From: Pseudomonas bijieensis
GTDB taxonomy: Bacteria; Pseudomonadota; Gammaproteobacteria; Pseudomonadales; Pseudomonadaceae
DNA: 64,000 bases
Direction: 5' to 3'
NCBI RefSeq assembly: GCF_013347965.1
Contig: NZ_CP048810.1
Location: 3,533,501 to 3,597,500 of the forward strand
Both the position numbers and the translations under genes were made by a program. Each line of letters starts with the position of its first letter. The stretch's first letter is position 1. Under the pieces are notes generated by a model. It was not told the DNA's origin, searched no databases, and saw only the letters and a program-made list of their open reading frames with translations. This document shows, in pieces, positions 1 to 9,334 of this stretch.

Positions 1-837
1 CTTGTAACCCAGGCGCTTGAGTTCAGCGAACAGGGTCTCGGCACCTTCGGTCAGGCGCAGGGAAGCGCCGATGGAATCCAGCACACTGACGTCCAGCCCC
101 TTGAGCAGCGCCAGGCGCTCCTTGAAGCTGGCGCGGAAGTCCAGCTCGCCGGCCATGGCTCGTTCGGTGATGGCCGAAACCTTGTCGCCGACGCCGGCCG
201 CCTTGGCCAGTTCATCGATGACTTCGGCCTCGATCAGCGTCGAATCCATGTCGAACACCGCCAGGCGGCGGTTACGACGGAACAGCGAATCTTCCTGGAA
301 GGCGATGTCGACGTTCAGTTCCTGGGCCACGCTGAGGAACTCGGCACGCAACGCCTGGGGGTCAGCCGGCTCGCCACGCACGGAAAACTCAATGCAACCC
401 TTGCCCTTGTCGTCCGGGGTGTCCAGCGGCATGCGCCCGGACAGTCGGTCGATATGGTCGATGTTCAGGTCATATTTGGCGGTGATCGAGCTGACGCGCT
501 GCAATTGTTCGGCAGTGACCTTGCGGGTCAGCAGGGTAACGATGTGGCGCTTCTTGCCCTGGCCGGCCACCCAATGCCGGTAATCGTCCTCGGACACCGG
601 GGTGAAGCGCACCTGTTGGTCGAGCTTGTAGGCGGTGAACAGGATGTCCTTGAGCACCGACTTGCCTTGTTCGGCGTCCGGAATTTCAACCAGGATGCCG
701 AACGACAGCGTGTCGTGGATCACCGCCTGACCGATGTCGAGAATGTTCACACCACCCTGGGCCAGAACGCCGGTAATGGCCGCAGTCAGACCCGGACGGT
801 CGCTGCCAGTGATGTTTATCAGGACGATTTCGCGCAA
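1..837 (-). CDS. serB: Phosphoserine phosphatase SerB (C-terminus beyond window)
   Basis: SerB removes phosphate from O-phosphoserine in the last step of serine synthesis in the cytoplasm. About 279 codons lie in the window and the gene continues off the left edge. Two N-terminal ACT-like regions (about residues 1-80 and 95-180) are followed by the HAD catalytic motif DMDST at about 196-200, as in the ~400-residue Pseudomonas form. The protein begins REIVLINITG. The in-frame start is probably TTG at 837, with a G-rich stretch (GGGGG) just upstream; no ATG is in frame. It diverges from the membrane-protein gene at 971. Confidence 0.95.
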   Translation of the reverse strand, partial: MREIVLINITGSDRPGLTAAITGVLAQGGVNILDIGQAVIHDTLSFGILVEIPDAEQGKSVLKDILFTAYKLDQQVRFTPVSEDDYRHWVAGQGKKRHIVTLLTRKVTAEQLQRVSSITAKYDLNIDHIDRLSGRMPLDTPDDKGKGCIEFSVRGEPADPQALRAEFLSVAQELNVDIAFQEDSLFRRNRRLAVFDMDSTLIEAEVIDELAKAAGVGDKVSAITERAMAGELDFRASFKERLALLKGLDVSVLDSIGASLRLTEGAETLFAELKRLGYK

Positions 838-908
838 GGCGCACCCCCGCAGGTGGAAAAAAACCGCATTCTACCCACATTCAGTGACCATCGGGCACCG
901 CCAGTGCT

Positions 909-936
909 TTGCCGGTCATGGGGCTGTCGCTATACT
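909..936 (+). promoter_or_regulatory. Candidate sigma70 promoter for the 971 gene
   Basis: TTGCCG at 909-914 and TATACT at 931-936 are separated by 16 bases. Transcription would start about 28 bases before the GTG at 971. The site lies in the divergent serB intergenic region. It is a consensus match read by eye only. Confidence 0.5.
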
Positions 937-970
937 GCGCGTCAATTTCACGGACAAAGAGCCGAGCTCA

Positions 971-2488
971 GTGAACCGGCCCACGCCAGTCAAAACCGAC
1001 AACTTCTTCCTGCTGATCTTCCGTGCACTGCGTCACCGTCGTGTACCGATTGCATTGCGCATTGCCAGCCATAACGTGATCCTGGTCGCCCTGGCCCTGG
1101 TTATCTATGCCTGCGTGATGGGCTTGCAATTCAAGCAGGCGATGCACGAGCAGGCCGATGCCCTGGGTGAAAGCCTGACCACCCAGACCGCCACGTCCGC
1201 CACCGAGCTGCTGGTGTCCAACGACATCCTCAGCCTCAACGTGCTGCTCAACAACCTGACCAAGAACAAACTGGTGGCCCACGCCGCCATCTACAGCGTG
1301 GACAACCGCATCCTCGCCGAGGCCGGCCAACGGCCCAAGCCGGGCCTGCTGGGTGAGTCCGGCGGCATGTACCAGAGCAAGATCACCTTCCAGGACGTGA
1401 CCGCCGGACAACTGCGCATCAGCCTGGACATGGACCAGTTCCAGCAACCGATGACCATCAGCCTGCAAAGCATGGGCATCCTCAGCGCGATACTGCTGGC
1501 CCTGGCTTTGGCCTTGAGTCTGCGCCTGGGGCGGCACATCTCCACGCCGCTGTTGCAATTGCGCGTCTGGCTGCGGGACATCGACGAACACACCCCTGCC
1601 ACCCAGCGCCAGGATGAAATCGGCGACCTGGCCCGGCAACTGCACGCCAGCTTCGCGCCGGAACCCGAGCCCTTGCCGGAACCTGAAGACATCGACTACG
1701 TGGACGACGAGGACACTGAGCCGGGCTTCGAAGTGCGTAACCTGCGCGACCCGGGCTTTGATGAAAGCCAGCCGATGCCCGCCTCCAAACCGGCGCCACG
1801 CCACGTGGTGCGCACGGTGGAGGATGAGGAAGACGATGACGCCTTCGCCGACCTGCGTGACGAATCAGTCGATGGCGCACCTCAACCGCTCGCCAGGCCC
1901 GCTGCCTCGAACCTGCCCCAGCACAGTGCCGTGCTGGCCGTGCAACTGGGCGCCCAGGACCAACTGCGCCGCTTGCCCCAGGCCCGCCTGAAGGAACTGC
2001 TCGAACGCTACCGCGACTGCCTCGACCAGGCCGCCTCGCTTTATCAGGGTGAACTGCACACCCTGAACGACGGCAGCACGCTGATGCTGTTCCACACCGA
2101 AGACAGCGGCGACGACTACCTGACCAACGCCATTTGCTGCGGTGAGTTGCTGCGCGCCTTGGGCCACCAGTTGCAGATCGAAGTCGCCGACAGCGGCATC
2201 ACCTTGCAACTGCAATTGGGCCTGACCTTGGGCGATGGTCTGTTCGGCCTGAGCCAGATCGACCTGCTGCTGACCGAAACCGCCCAGGACGCCCTGGCGT
2301 TGTCGCAACACAGCCGCAACCTGCTGCTGGTGGAACGCAAGATCAACGACGACGCCCTGATCCGCCAGCGCGCCCGCATCCGCCCCATCGCCAGCCCCGA
2401 AGGCGCGTGCTGCGTGGAGCGCTTGATGGAGCCTTATCCATCGTTGCTGGAGCGGCAACTGGCGCGGATGCATGAGCGCCAGGCCTGA
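971..2488 (+). CDS. AhpA/YtjB-type membrane protein with HAMP-like region
   Basis: This 505-residue inner-membrane protein corresponds to the serB-adjacent AhpA/YtjB (SMP) family; its function is not established. A first membrane helix lies at about 35-53 and a periplasmic segment follows. A second helix at about 166-186 leads into a HAMP-like region to about 235. An acidic linker precedes a C-terminal domain (about 315-475) whose layout resembles a class III nucleotide cyclase fold without its catalytic residues. The frame is open upstream to an ATG at 734, but that would overlap serB. GTG at 971 begins VNRPTPVKTD and sits just behind a promoter-like sequence. A strong terminator follows at 2511. 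Confidence 0.85.
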   Translation: MNRPTPVKTDNFFLLIFRALRHRRVPIALRIASHNVILVALALVIYACVMGLQFKQAMHEQADALGESLTTQTATSATELLVSNDILSLNVLLNNLTKNKLVAHAAIYSVDNRILAEAGQRPKPGLLGESGGMYQSKITFQDVTAGQLRISLDMDQFQQPMTISLQSMGILSAILLALALALSLRLGRHISTPLLQLRVWLRDIDEHTPATQRQDEIGDLARQLHASFAPEPEPLPEPEDIDYVDDEDTEPGFEVRNLRDPGFDESQPMPASKPAPRHVVRTVEDEEDDDAFADLRDESVDGAPQPLARPAASNLPQHSAVLAVQLGAQDQLRRLPQARLKELLERYRDCLDQAASLYQGELHTLNDGSTLMLFHTEDSGDDYLTNAICCGELLRALGHQLQIEVADSGITLQLQLGLTLGDGLFGLSQIDLLLTETAQDALALSQHSRNLLLVERKINDDALIRQRARIRPIASPEGACCVERLMEPYPSLLERQLARMHERQA

Positions 2489-2510
2489 GTCCCGGTACTT
2501 GAAGTAACGA

Positions 2511-2545
2511 AGCCCGCAGATGAGTGATTGTCTGCGGGCTTTTTG
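2511..2545 (+). terminator. Rho-independent terminator after the AhpA/YtjB gene
   Basis: A perfect 10-bp stem (AGCCCGCAGA at 2511-2520 with TCTGCGGGCT at 2531-2540) is followed by a run of T. It lies 22 bases after the stop codon of the 971-2488 gene. Confidence 0.9.
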
Positions 2546-2561
2546 TTGTCCTCAGCGCCGC

Positions 2562-2641
2562 CATCGCGAGCAGGCTCGCTCCCACATTGGGTCTGTGGCT
2601 TGCAGAGCTCCCCTGTGGGAGCGAGCCTGCTCGCGATGAGG
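2562..2641. repeat. REPIN (inverted REP pair)
   Basis: Two inverted copies of the REP core lie at 2562-2586 and 2614-2641 with a short spacer. They sit between two convergent transcription units, each with its own terminator. Confidence 0.9.
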
Positions 2642-2680
2642 CCGGTACAGACACTGAAGAACCAACCCGCAGAAACAACA

Positions 2681-2702
2681 AAGCCCGCATCAATGCGGGC
2701 TT
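2681..2702 (-). terminator. Terminator for the PqiC-like lipoprotein gene
   Basis: AAGCCCGCAT at 2681-2690 pairs with ATGCGGGCTT at 2693-2702. On the minus strand a T-rich stretch (TGTTGTTT) follows, 23 bases downstream of the lipoprotein stop codon. Confidence 0.8.
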
Positions 2703-2724
2703 CGCTTTGCATCCAGGCCTAGCG

Positions 2725-3429
2725 TCAGAACCTGAACACTTCCATGTCCGTACGAATCGGCAAGGCCATGGGAATCTTGTCCTTTTCCTTTTCCATCGGC
2801 TTGGCTGGGGCTGGAGCGGGCTTGCGTGGCACTTCGGCGACAGGCGGCTGGTTGGCCAGGGGCTTGAGCGATACAGACAGTTGTTCGGCCAGGCGTTGCA
2901 GGAGCACGCCTTGAGCCTGGACCTGCGCGGCGGTGGTGCCGGCATGTTGCTCTTGCAGATGAACGATGCGGTTCTCACGCACCTTGCCACGACGGTCGAT
3001 CAACCGCCATTGGGCATCGAGCACTGCCGGTTGCGCTTTACCCGAGTCCAGGCGAGTAATCGACAGCAGCACCTGCACATCCGGGGTGAAGCCCTGGGTC
3101 GCAGGCGCCAGTACCACACGCTGGCTGTCCAGGTGCCCGGCGACCTGACGCAACAGCAATTGATCGATGTCGGAAGACAGGCTGCCAGCCCAGCGTCCGT
3201 CGGTGGCGGCCTGCAGGCTACCGTCCGGTTGGCGTTGCAATAAGGTTTCGCGTTGCAGGTAATCGGCGATCAGGACCGGCCCCAGCAATACTGCCATGCC
3301 TGTGCTTTGCGCAGGCTGGGCCGGGGTTCCGCTGTCCAGTTGGTACAGCGACACCGGCTGGTTCATGCTGCAACCCGCCAGGCCAAGCAGGCCGGCGAGC
3401 CACAAAATAGGAAGGCGCAGAGCAGTCAT
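2725..3429 (-). CDS. PqiC/DUF330-type ABC-transport auxiliary lipoprotein
   Basis: This 234-residue lipoprotein has a signal peptide ending in the lipobox LAGC (Cys20), followed by the motif VSLYQLDSG. That pattern fits the PqiC (DUF330) family, which partners MCE-type phospholipid transporters at the outer membrane. The C-terminal tail is rich in Pro and Lys. The start is ATG at 3429 with GGACGG a few bases upstream; the longer frame to 3561 has no signal peptide. No PqiA or PqiB partner is in the window, so its transporter is unknown. It lies downstream of parC on the same strand but about 180 bases away, probably with its own promoter. Confidence 0.85.
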   Translation of the reverse strand: MTALRLPILWLAGLLGLAGCSMNQPVSLYQLDSGTPAQPAQSTGMAVLLGPVLIADYLQRETLLQRQPDGSLQAATDGRWAGSLSSDIDQLLLRQVAGHLDSQRVVLAPATQGFTPDVQVLLSITRLDSGKAQPAVLDAQWRLIDRRGKVRENRIVHLQEQHAGTTAAQVQAQGVLLQRLAEQLSVSLKPLANQPPVAEVPRKPAPAPAKPMEKEKDKIPMALPIRTDMEVFRF

Positions 3430-3608
3430 CGTTCCGTCCAGGTGGCAGCCACAAGGCTTGCCACAGTGAAAAAATACTCGGTCATTATGAAGAACGCTCG
3501 GCCACGCCGGCGCTTGAAAGGGCCTATCATCCGTGAATATGCGCCGCGACTCCAGCGCCAAAGCATCGATCTGCGGCTTTTAATCGCAGACCGAGCCCTC
3601 TAGCACGC

Positions 3609-5873
3609 CTAATTGAGGTTTTCGACGAGCAGTGCATCCACCCGCTGAAAACCTCTTGGAAGCTTGTTGCCTCGCCGCCCGCGCTCACCTTTGTAATGTT
3701 CAAGATCGTCTGCTTTCAACGAAAGCGTACGTTTTCCAGCCTGTAGCACAAGCGTGGCGCCTTCCGGTAACACTGCAATATCCGTGACATATTCCTCGCG
3801 ACTGGCCACCCGTTCGCCGGAAATACCGATGATCTTGTTGCCCTTGCCTTTACCCAACTGAGGCAAGTCGCTGATTTTGAACACCAGCAAGCGACCTTCG
3901 GTCGTTACCGAAGCCAGCCAATTGTTCTCTCGATCGCTGACCGCCCTCGGGGCGATGACCTTGGCGTTGTTCGGCAGGCTCAACAACGCCTTGCCCGCCT
4001 TGTTCTTGGCTTGCAGGTCTTCACCCTTGACCACGAACCCATAACCCGCGTCCGATGCAATAACGTACAGCCCATCATCATCAGGCATCAGCACGCATTC
4101 AAAAGTTGCACCCGGCGGGGGCGTTAAACGACCGGTCAGCGGTTCGCCCTGGCCGCGAGCCGATGGCAGGGTGTGGGCCGGCACCGAATAACTGCGCCCG
4201 GTAGAATCGACGAACACCGCAAACTGGTTGGAACGCCCGGCCGCCAGCGCCTTGAAACCGTCCCCAGCCTTGTAGGAAAGCCCGGTAGCGTCAATATCAT
4301 GACCCTTGGCCGAGCGCACCCAGCCTTTTTCCGACAGTACGACGGTCACTTTCTCGTTCGGTAGCAGGTCGTGCTCACTCAATGCCTTGGCTTCGGCGCG
4401 CTCAACGATTGGCGAACGACGATCATCACCATAAGTCTCGGCGTCCTTGAGCAGTTCAGTGCGCACCAGCTTCTTGAGTTTGGCTTCGCTGCCCAACAAG
4501 GCTTGCAACTTGGCTTGCTCCTTGAGCAGTTCATCCTGCTCGGCGCGCAGCTTCATCTCTTCCAACCGCGCCAATTGCCGCAGGCGGGTATCGAGGATGT
4601 AGTCGGCTTGGATTTCGCTCAGGGCAAAGCGCTCGATCAGGCTGGCCTTGGGGTGCTCCTCGGTGCGGATGATGTGGATCACTTCATCCAGATTCAGGTA
4701 GGCAATCAGCAAACCGTCCAACAGATGCAGGCGGCGCTCGACCTTGTCCAGGCGGAACTGCAGGCGCCGACGCACGGTCTTGACCCGGAACTCCAGCCAT
4801 TCGACCAGCAATGCCCGCAGGTTCTTCAACTGCGGTTTGCCGTCCAGGCCGATGATGTTGATGTTGACCCGGTAGCTGGACTCAAGATCAGTGCTGGCGA
4901 ACAGGTGCTGCATCAGCGCGTCGTGGTCGACCCGGCTGTTGACCGGAATGATCACGATGCGGCAGGGGTTTTCGTGGTCGGACTCATCGCGCAAATCGGC
5001 GACTTGTGGAGCTTTCGACGGTTTTGCCTGCATCATCGCCGCGATTTGCTCCAAGACCTTCGCCCCGGAGACTTGGTGCGGCAATGCCGTGACGATGATG
5101 TCGCCGTCTTCGATGTGGTACACGGCGCGCATGCGCACCGAACCGCGACCGGTCTCGTAGATTTTCAGCAGGTCGGCGCGCGGCGTGATGATTTCCGCTT
5201 CGGTCGGGTAATCCGGGCCCTGGATGTGTTCGCAGAGTTGTTCCACCGTGGCTTTCGGTTCATCCAGCAGACGCACGCAGGCCGTGGCCACTTCCCGCAG
5301 GTTGTGGGGAGGTACGTCAGTGGCCATGCCCACGGCAATGCCGGTGGTGCCATTGAGGAGAATATTCGGCAAACGTGCAGGCAATACGAGGGGTTCTTCA
5401 AGGGTGCCGTCAAAGTTCGGGCCCCAGTCCGCCGTACCTTGGCCCAGTTCGCTGAGCAGAACCTCGGAATAACGCGACAGCCGCGCCTCGGTGTAACGCA
5501 TGGCAGCGAAGGACTTGGGATCGTCCGGCGCACCCCAGTTACCCTGCCCGTCCACCAGCGTGTAGCGATAGCTGAACGGCTGGGCCATCAGCACCATGGC
5601 TTCATAGCAGGCCGAGTCGCCGTGGGGGTGGAACTTACCGAGCACGTCACCGACGGTCCGCGCCGATTTCTTGTGCTTGGAATCGGCATCCAGCCCCAGC
5701 TCACTCATGGCATAGATGATCCGCCGCTGGACCGGCTTCAGACCGTCGCCAATGTGCGGCAAGGCGCGGTCCATGATCACGTACATGGAGTAATTGAGGT
5801 AGGCACTTTCGGTGAAGTCAGCCAGCGATCGGCGTTCTACGCCGTCTAAGCTGTCTGCAAGAATGTCGCTCAT
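3609..5873 (-). CDS. parC: DNA topoisomerase IV subunit A
   Basis: ParC (754 residues) is the DNA-cleaving subunit of topoisomerase IV, which unlinks daughter chromosomes with ParE. The active-site tyrosine is Tyr127 in AAMRYTEA. The quinolone-resistance region reads [10 protein letters not shown] with Ser87 and Glu91, the usual sensitive residues. The C-terminal half carries the beta-pinwheel repeats. ATG at 5873 begins [11 protein letters not shown], the family start. It is the last gene of the yqiA-parE-esterase-retropepsin-parC chain, 10 bases after the retropepsin stop codon. Confidence 0.98.
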   Translation of the reverse strand: MSDILADSLDGVERRSLADFTESAYLNYSMYVIMDRALPHIGDGLKPVQRRIIYAMSELGLDADSKHKKSARTVGDVLGKFHPHGDSACYEAMVLMAQPFSYRYTLVDGQGNWGAPDDPKSFAAMRYTEARLSRYSEVLLSELGQGTADWGPNFDGTLEEPLVLPARLPNILLNGTTGIAVGMATDVPPHNLREVATACVRLLDEPKATVEQLCEHIQGPDYPTEAEIITPRADLLKIYETGRGSVRMRAVYHIEDGDIIVTALPHQVSGAKVLEQIAAMMQAKPSKAPQVADLRDESDHENPCRIVIIPVNSRVDHDALMQHLFASTDLESSYRVNINIIGLDGKPQLKNLRALLVEWLEFRVKTVRRRLQFRLDKVERRLHLLDGLLIAYLNLDEVIHIIRTEEHPKASLIERFALSEIQADYILDTRLRQLARLEEMKLRAEQDELLKEQAKLQALLGSEAKLKKLVRTELLKDAETYGDDRRSPIVERAEAKALSEHDLLPNEKVTVVLSEKGWVRSAKGHDIDATGLSYKAGDGFKALAAGRSNQFAVFVDSTGRSYSVPAHTLPSARGQGEPLTGRLTPPPGATFECVLMPDDDGLYVIASDAGYGFVVKGEDLQAKNKAGKALLSLPNNAKVIAPRAVSDRENNWLASVTTEGRLLVFKISDLPQLGKGKGNKIIGISGERVASREEYVTDIAVLPEGATLVLQAGKRTLSLKADDLEHYKGERGRRGNKLPRGFQRVDALLVENLN

Positions 5874-5883
5874 GCGGGCCTCA

Positions 5884-6405
5884 TCAGTTCGTTGTCTGGC
5901 GCAGCAGCATGGTGCCGTCGCGCTGGGTAAATTCAAGTTTGTTCAGGGCGCTCATGCCCAGCAGCACTTGCGTGCCACCCAGGCCTGGCGCCACCAGGGC
6001 ACGGACATCGCGCAAGACGATGTCGCCCAATTGCAGCCGGTCGACGCGGGTACGGTAGCCCTCGCTCACACCGTTGGCGGTGCTCAAGGTCACGCCGAAA
6101 CCCTTTTCCAGCTTGAGGCGCTCGGCCAACTCCATCGGAATCGCCACGTCGGTGGCTCCGGTGTCGAGCATGAAGTCCACCGGCTGACCGTTGATCTGGC
6201 CGCTGGCGACGAAATGCCCCTGTTGATTGCCGACCAGCTTCACCTCGATAAAACCTTCACCTCTTTGCGAGTACACCTGGGTATTGGGGTTTTGCTGGCG
6301 CTGTTCCCATTGGGCAAAAAACCGCGTCGCCAGAAACAGCGCCGCGCACCAGGCCAATATCATCAACACCCGGCCAGCACGCTTGCCCGGCGGCTGCTGA
6401 CTCAT
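5884..6405 (-). CDS. Membrane-anchored retropepsin-like aspartic protease
   Basis: This 173-residue protein has a single membrane helix at about 12-29 and a periplasmic domain with the aspartic protease motif DTG (residues 81-83 in [12 protein letters not shown]). A second conserved stretch, [13 protein letters not shown], follows. It belongs to the clan AA retropepsin-like family, which has one motif per chain and would act as a dimer. Its substrate is unknown. ATG at 6405 overlaps the TGA of the upstream esterase gene (ATGA), indicating translational coupling, and parC follows 10 bases later. PA4965 is the recalled P. aeruginosa equivalent. Confidence 0.9.
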   Translation of the reverse strand: MSQQPPGKRAGRVLMILAWCAALFLATRFFAQWEQRQQNPNTQVYSQRGEGFIEVKLVGNQQGHFVASGQINGQPVDFMLDTGATDVAIPMELAERLKLEKGFGVTLSTANGVSEGYRTRVDRLQLGDIVLRDVRALVAPGLGGTQVLLGMSALNKLEFTQRDGTMLLRQTTN

Positions 6406-7388
6406 GGCGAGGCGCCCCAACCACCGTCCGGCGCGGCAAAGCGCCAGATGATCGGCCGCGTTTCGCCGTCGGCGCGAGCACCATCGTTGTTGTCCAGGCC
6501 GATCCAGGCGCCCTCGGCGTCCACTACCAGCGCTTCGGCCAGGCCATAGGCCTGCGCGTAACGACGATTATCCAGCAACGCCTCGGCGGCGAACGACCAG
6601 CAGCGCTCCACTTGGGCGGTCTGCGAGTCACGCCGGCAGATCTGAAAGGCGTTGCGCTCCAAGGTAAACAGCTTGCCATTGAACAGTGACAGATCGGCGA
6701 AATCACGTGGAACCGCCTTGGCCTTGGGGAACTGCGCTGGCTGCATCTCCAGCCCCGCTTCGCTCAGCAATACACAATTGCCATCGCAGTCCCACACCGT
6801 CTGCTTGCGCTTGATCAGCAACAGGCCGCGACTTTCGCGCTCGGCCGCCAGCCACAATTGATCGCCAGCCGGGTTGATCGCCAGGCCTTCGAACAGGGCA
6901 TTGAAATGCAGCAACATGCCACTGGCACGGGCCTGGCGGATCAGCGTCGGGGCGATTTTCAACCACGACGCAGGTCCCGATGGCGGCACCTGCAACACCG
7001 CGGCATGGGACTCACTGACCACATAGCGATTGCCAGCACTGTCGCAGCTGATGCCTTCGAAATCCAGCTCGCCACCGCGCAGGAACGACGCCGCCCAGGT
7101 GCGGGATTTCAAGCCCCAGGGAAAACCGCTGTCCGGCACCTCAGGCACCTCGATATCGACCACTTGCGCCGGCCAGACTGGTGCCTCGGAGGGTGTGAGG
7201 CGGTAGATCCGATCATCGTCGCGATCAGACACCGTCCACATTTCACTGCCGCACAGGGCCAGCCCGGACAGATTGCCACCGCGCATGCCCTCGACGACGT
7301 GCTCGGACAGCAACTTCAGTTCCGGCGCCGGTCCTGCGACCACAACCCCCGCCCACAGCAATAACGCCAGGGCGAAACCGTTGCGCAT
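6402..7388 (-). CDS. Exported phytase/esterase-like beta-propeller protein (PF13449 type)
   Basis: This 328-residue protein starts with a signal peptide (about 1-18, cleavage near VVAG). It has the pattern of the 'esterase-like activity of phytase' family: GNLSGLALCG, GGELDFEGIS, NALFEGLAIN and YGLAEALVVD fit repeated propeller blades with acidic metal sites. Real substrate activity is not shown for this group. Its ATG overlaps the parE TGA by one base (TGATG) and its own TGA overlaps the retropepsin ATG. It is therefore translated in series between parE and the retropepsin gene. Confidence 0.85.
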   Translation of the reverse strand: MRNGFALALLLWAGVVVAGPAPELKLLSEHVVEGMRGGNLSGLALCGSEMWTVSDRDDDRIYRLTPSEAPVWPAQVVDIEVPEVPDSGFPWGLKSRTWAASFLRGGELDFEGISCDSAGNRYVVSESHAAVLQVPPSGPASWLKIAPTLIRQARASGMLLHFNALFEGLAINPAGDQLWLAAERESRGLLLIKRKQTVWDCDGNCVLLSEAGLEMQPAQFPKAKAVPRDFADLSLFNGKLFTLERNAFQICRRDSQTAQVERCWSFAAEALLDNRRYAQAYGLAEALVVDAEGAWIGLDNNDGARADGETRPIIWRFAAPDGGWGASP

Positions 7389-9292
7389 CAGGCCAGCACC
7401 TCGGCCAGGTCCCCTTTGGATTCGAGCCAGGACTTGCGATCACCGGCGCGCTTCTTCGCCAGCAACATGTCCATCATTTCCGAAGTCGCTTCGAAATCAT
7501 CCAGGGTCAACTGCACCAGGCGGCGAGTGTTCGGATCCATGGTGGTTTCGCGCAGTTGCGGCGGGTTCATTTCGCCCAAGCCTTTGAATCGGGTGACCTG
7601 CGGCTTGCCACGTTTCTTCTCGGCCACCAGACGATCGAGGATGCCGTCACGCTCGGCTTCGTCCAGGGCGTAGTAGATTTCCTTGCCCAGGTCGATCCGA
7701 TACAGCGGCGGCATTGCGACGTAGACGTGGCCGGCATCCACCAGTGGGCGAAAATGCTGGACGAACAAGGCGCAGAGCAACGTGGCGATGTGCAGGCCGT
7801 CGGAGTCGGCGTCGGCGAGGATGCAGATCTTGCCGTAGCGTAGCTGGCTCATGTCCTCGGCGCCCGGATCGACACCGATGGCCACTGCGATGTTATGCAC
7901 TTCCTGGCTGGCCAGCACTTCGCTGCCGTCCACTTCCCAGGTGTTGAGGATCTTGCCCCGCAGCGGCAGTATCGCCTGGAACTCTTTGTCCCGCGCCTGC
8001 TTGGCCGAACCACCGGCGGAGTCACCTTCCACCAGGAACAGCTCGGAACGCATCGGGTCCTGCCCGGCGCAATCGGCGAGCTTGCCCGGCAGCGCCGGCC
8101 CTTGGGTGATGCGCTTGCGCTCGACCTTCTTGCTCGCCTTGAGGCGCCGGCCGGCGTTGTTGATCGCCAGTTCCGCCAGGGCCAAACCGGTTTCCGGGTT
8201 GGCGTTGAGCCACAGGCTGAACGCGTCCTTGACCACGCCGGAAACAAACGCCGCCGCTTCGCGGGACGACAGGCGCTCCTTGGTCTGGCCGGAGAATTGC
8301 GGTTCCTGCATCTTCATCGACAGGACAAAGGCGATGCGTTCCCAGACGTCTTCCGGCGCCAGCTTCACACCACGGGGCAGCAGGTTGCGGAACTCGCAGA
8401 ACTCGCGCATGGCATCGAGCAAACCCTGGCGCAACCCGTTGACATGGGTGCCGCCCTGGGCCGTGGGGATCAGGTTGACGTAGCTTTCCTGGACGCTTTC
8501 GCCACCTTCAGGCAGCCACAACAGCGCCCAGTCCACCGCTTCCTTGTTACCGGCCAGGCTGCCGCAGAACGGCTCGTTGGGCAGGCGTTCGAAATCGTTG
8601 ACCGCGTCCACCAGATAAGAACGCAGGCCGTCTTCGTAATGCCACTCGACTTTCTCTCCACTGGCCTTGTCCTCGAAACTGACCAACAGCCCCGGACACA
8701 ACACCGCCTTGGCCTTGAGCACGTGCTTGAGGCGGCTGACGGAGAATTTTGGCGAATCGAAATACTTCGGATCCGGGGCGAAATACACGCTGGTCCCGGT
8801 GTTGCGCTTGCCGACGGTGCCGACCACTTCCAGCTCGGTGGCCTTGTAGCCGTCGGCGAAGGTCATCTGGTATTCGTTGCCATCACGCTTGACCCGCACC
8901 CGCACCTGAGTCGACAAGGCGTTGACCACAGAAATACCCACCCCGTGCAGACCGCCGGAGAACTGGTAGTTCTTGTTGGAAAACTTGCCGCCGGCGTGGA
9001 GCTTGGTGAGGATCAGCTCGACGCCCGAAACACCCTCTTCAGGGTGAATGTCCACCGGCATGCCGCGACCGTCATCGCTGACTTCCAGCGAGTGATCGGC
9101 GTGCAGGATGACCTGCACCGACTTCGCATGCCCGGCCAAGGCTTCGTCGACACTGTTGTCGATGACTTCCTGGGCGAGGTGGTTCGGCCGACTGGTGTCG
9201 GTGTACATGCCGGGGCGCTTGCGCACCGGGTCGAGGCCCGAGAGGACTTCGATGGCGTCTGCGTTATAGGAGCTAGCGCTGGGAGTGGCCAT
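7388..9292 (-). CDS. parE: DNA topoisomerase IV subunit B
   Basis: ParE (634 residues) is the ATPase subunit of topoisomerase IV. The GHKL ATP-binding segment includes EVIDNSVDEA at about 42-51. The Toprim motif EGDSAGG lies near residue 420, and the C-terminal part that contacts ParC is complete. Length and start (MATPSASSYNADAIEV) are normal for Pseudomonas. The gene follows yqiA after about 40 bases and its stop is overlapped by the esterase start. Confidence 0.98.
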   Translation of the reverse strand: MATPSASSYNADAIEVLSGLDPVRKRPGMYTDTSRPNHLAQEVIDNSVDEALAGHAKSVQVILHADHSLEVSDDGRGMPVDIHPEEGVSGVELILTKLHAGGKFSNKNYQFSGGLHGVGISVVNALSTQVRVRVKRDGNEYQMTFADGYKATELEVVGTVGKRNTGTSVYFAPDPKYFDSPKFSVSRLKHVLKAKAVLCPGLLVSFEDKASGEKVEWHYEDGLRSYLVDAVNDFERLPNEPFCGSLAGNKEAVDWALLWLPEGGESVQESYVNLIPTAQGGTHVNGLRQGLLDAMREFCEFRNLLPRGVKLAPEDVWERIAFVLSMKMQEPQFSGQTKERLSSREAAAFVSGVVKDAFSLWLNANPETGLALAELAINNAGRRLKASKKVERKRITQGPALPGKLADCAGQDPMRSELFLVEGDSAGGSAKQARDKEFQAILPLRGKILNTWEVDGSEVLASQEVHNIAVAIGVDPGAEDMSQLRYGKICILADADSDGLHIATLLCALFVQHFRPLVDAGHVYVAMPPLYRIDLGKEIYYALDEAERDGILDRLVAEKKRGKPQVTRFKGLGEMNPPQLRETTMDPNTRRLVQLTLDDFEATSEMMDMLLAKKRAGDRKSWLESKGDLAEVLA

Positions 9293-9334
9293 GGGGTCTC
9301 GTCGTCAGTGTTCAATGAAAAAGGGGCGATGGGC

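Noticed and set aside
734..970. Longer start for the AhpA/YtjB gene at ATG 734
   Set aside because: It would overlap serB by about 100 bases and include promoter sequence; the membrane topology fits the GTG at 971.
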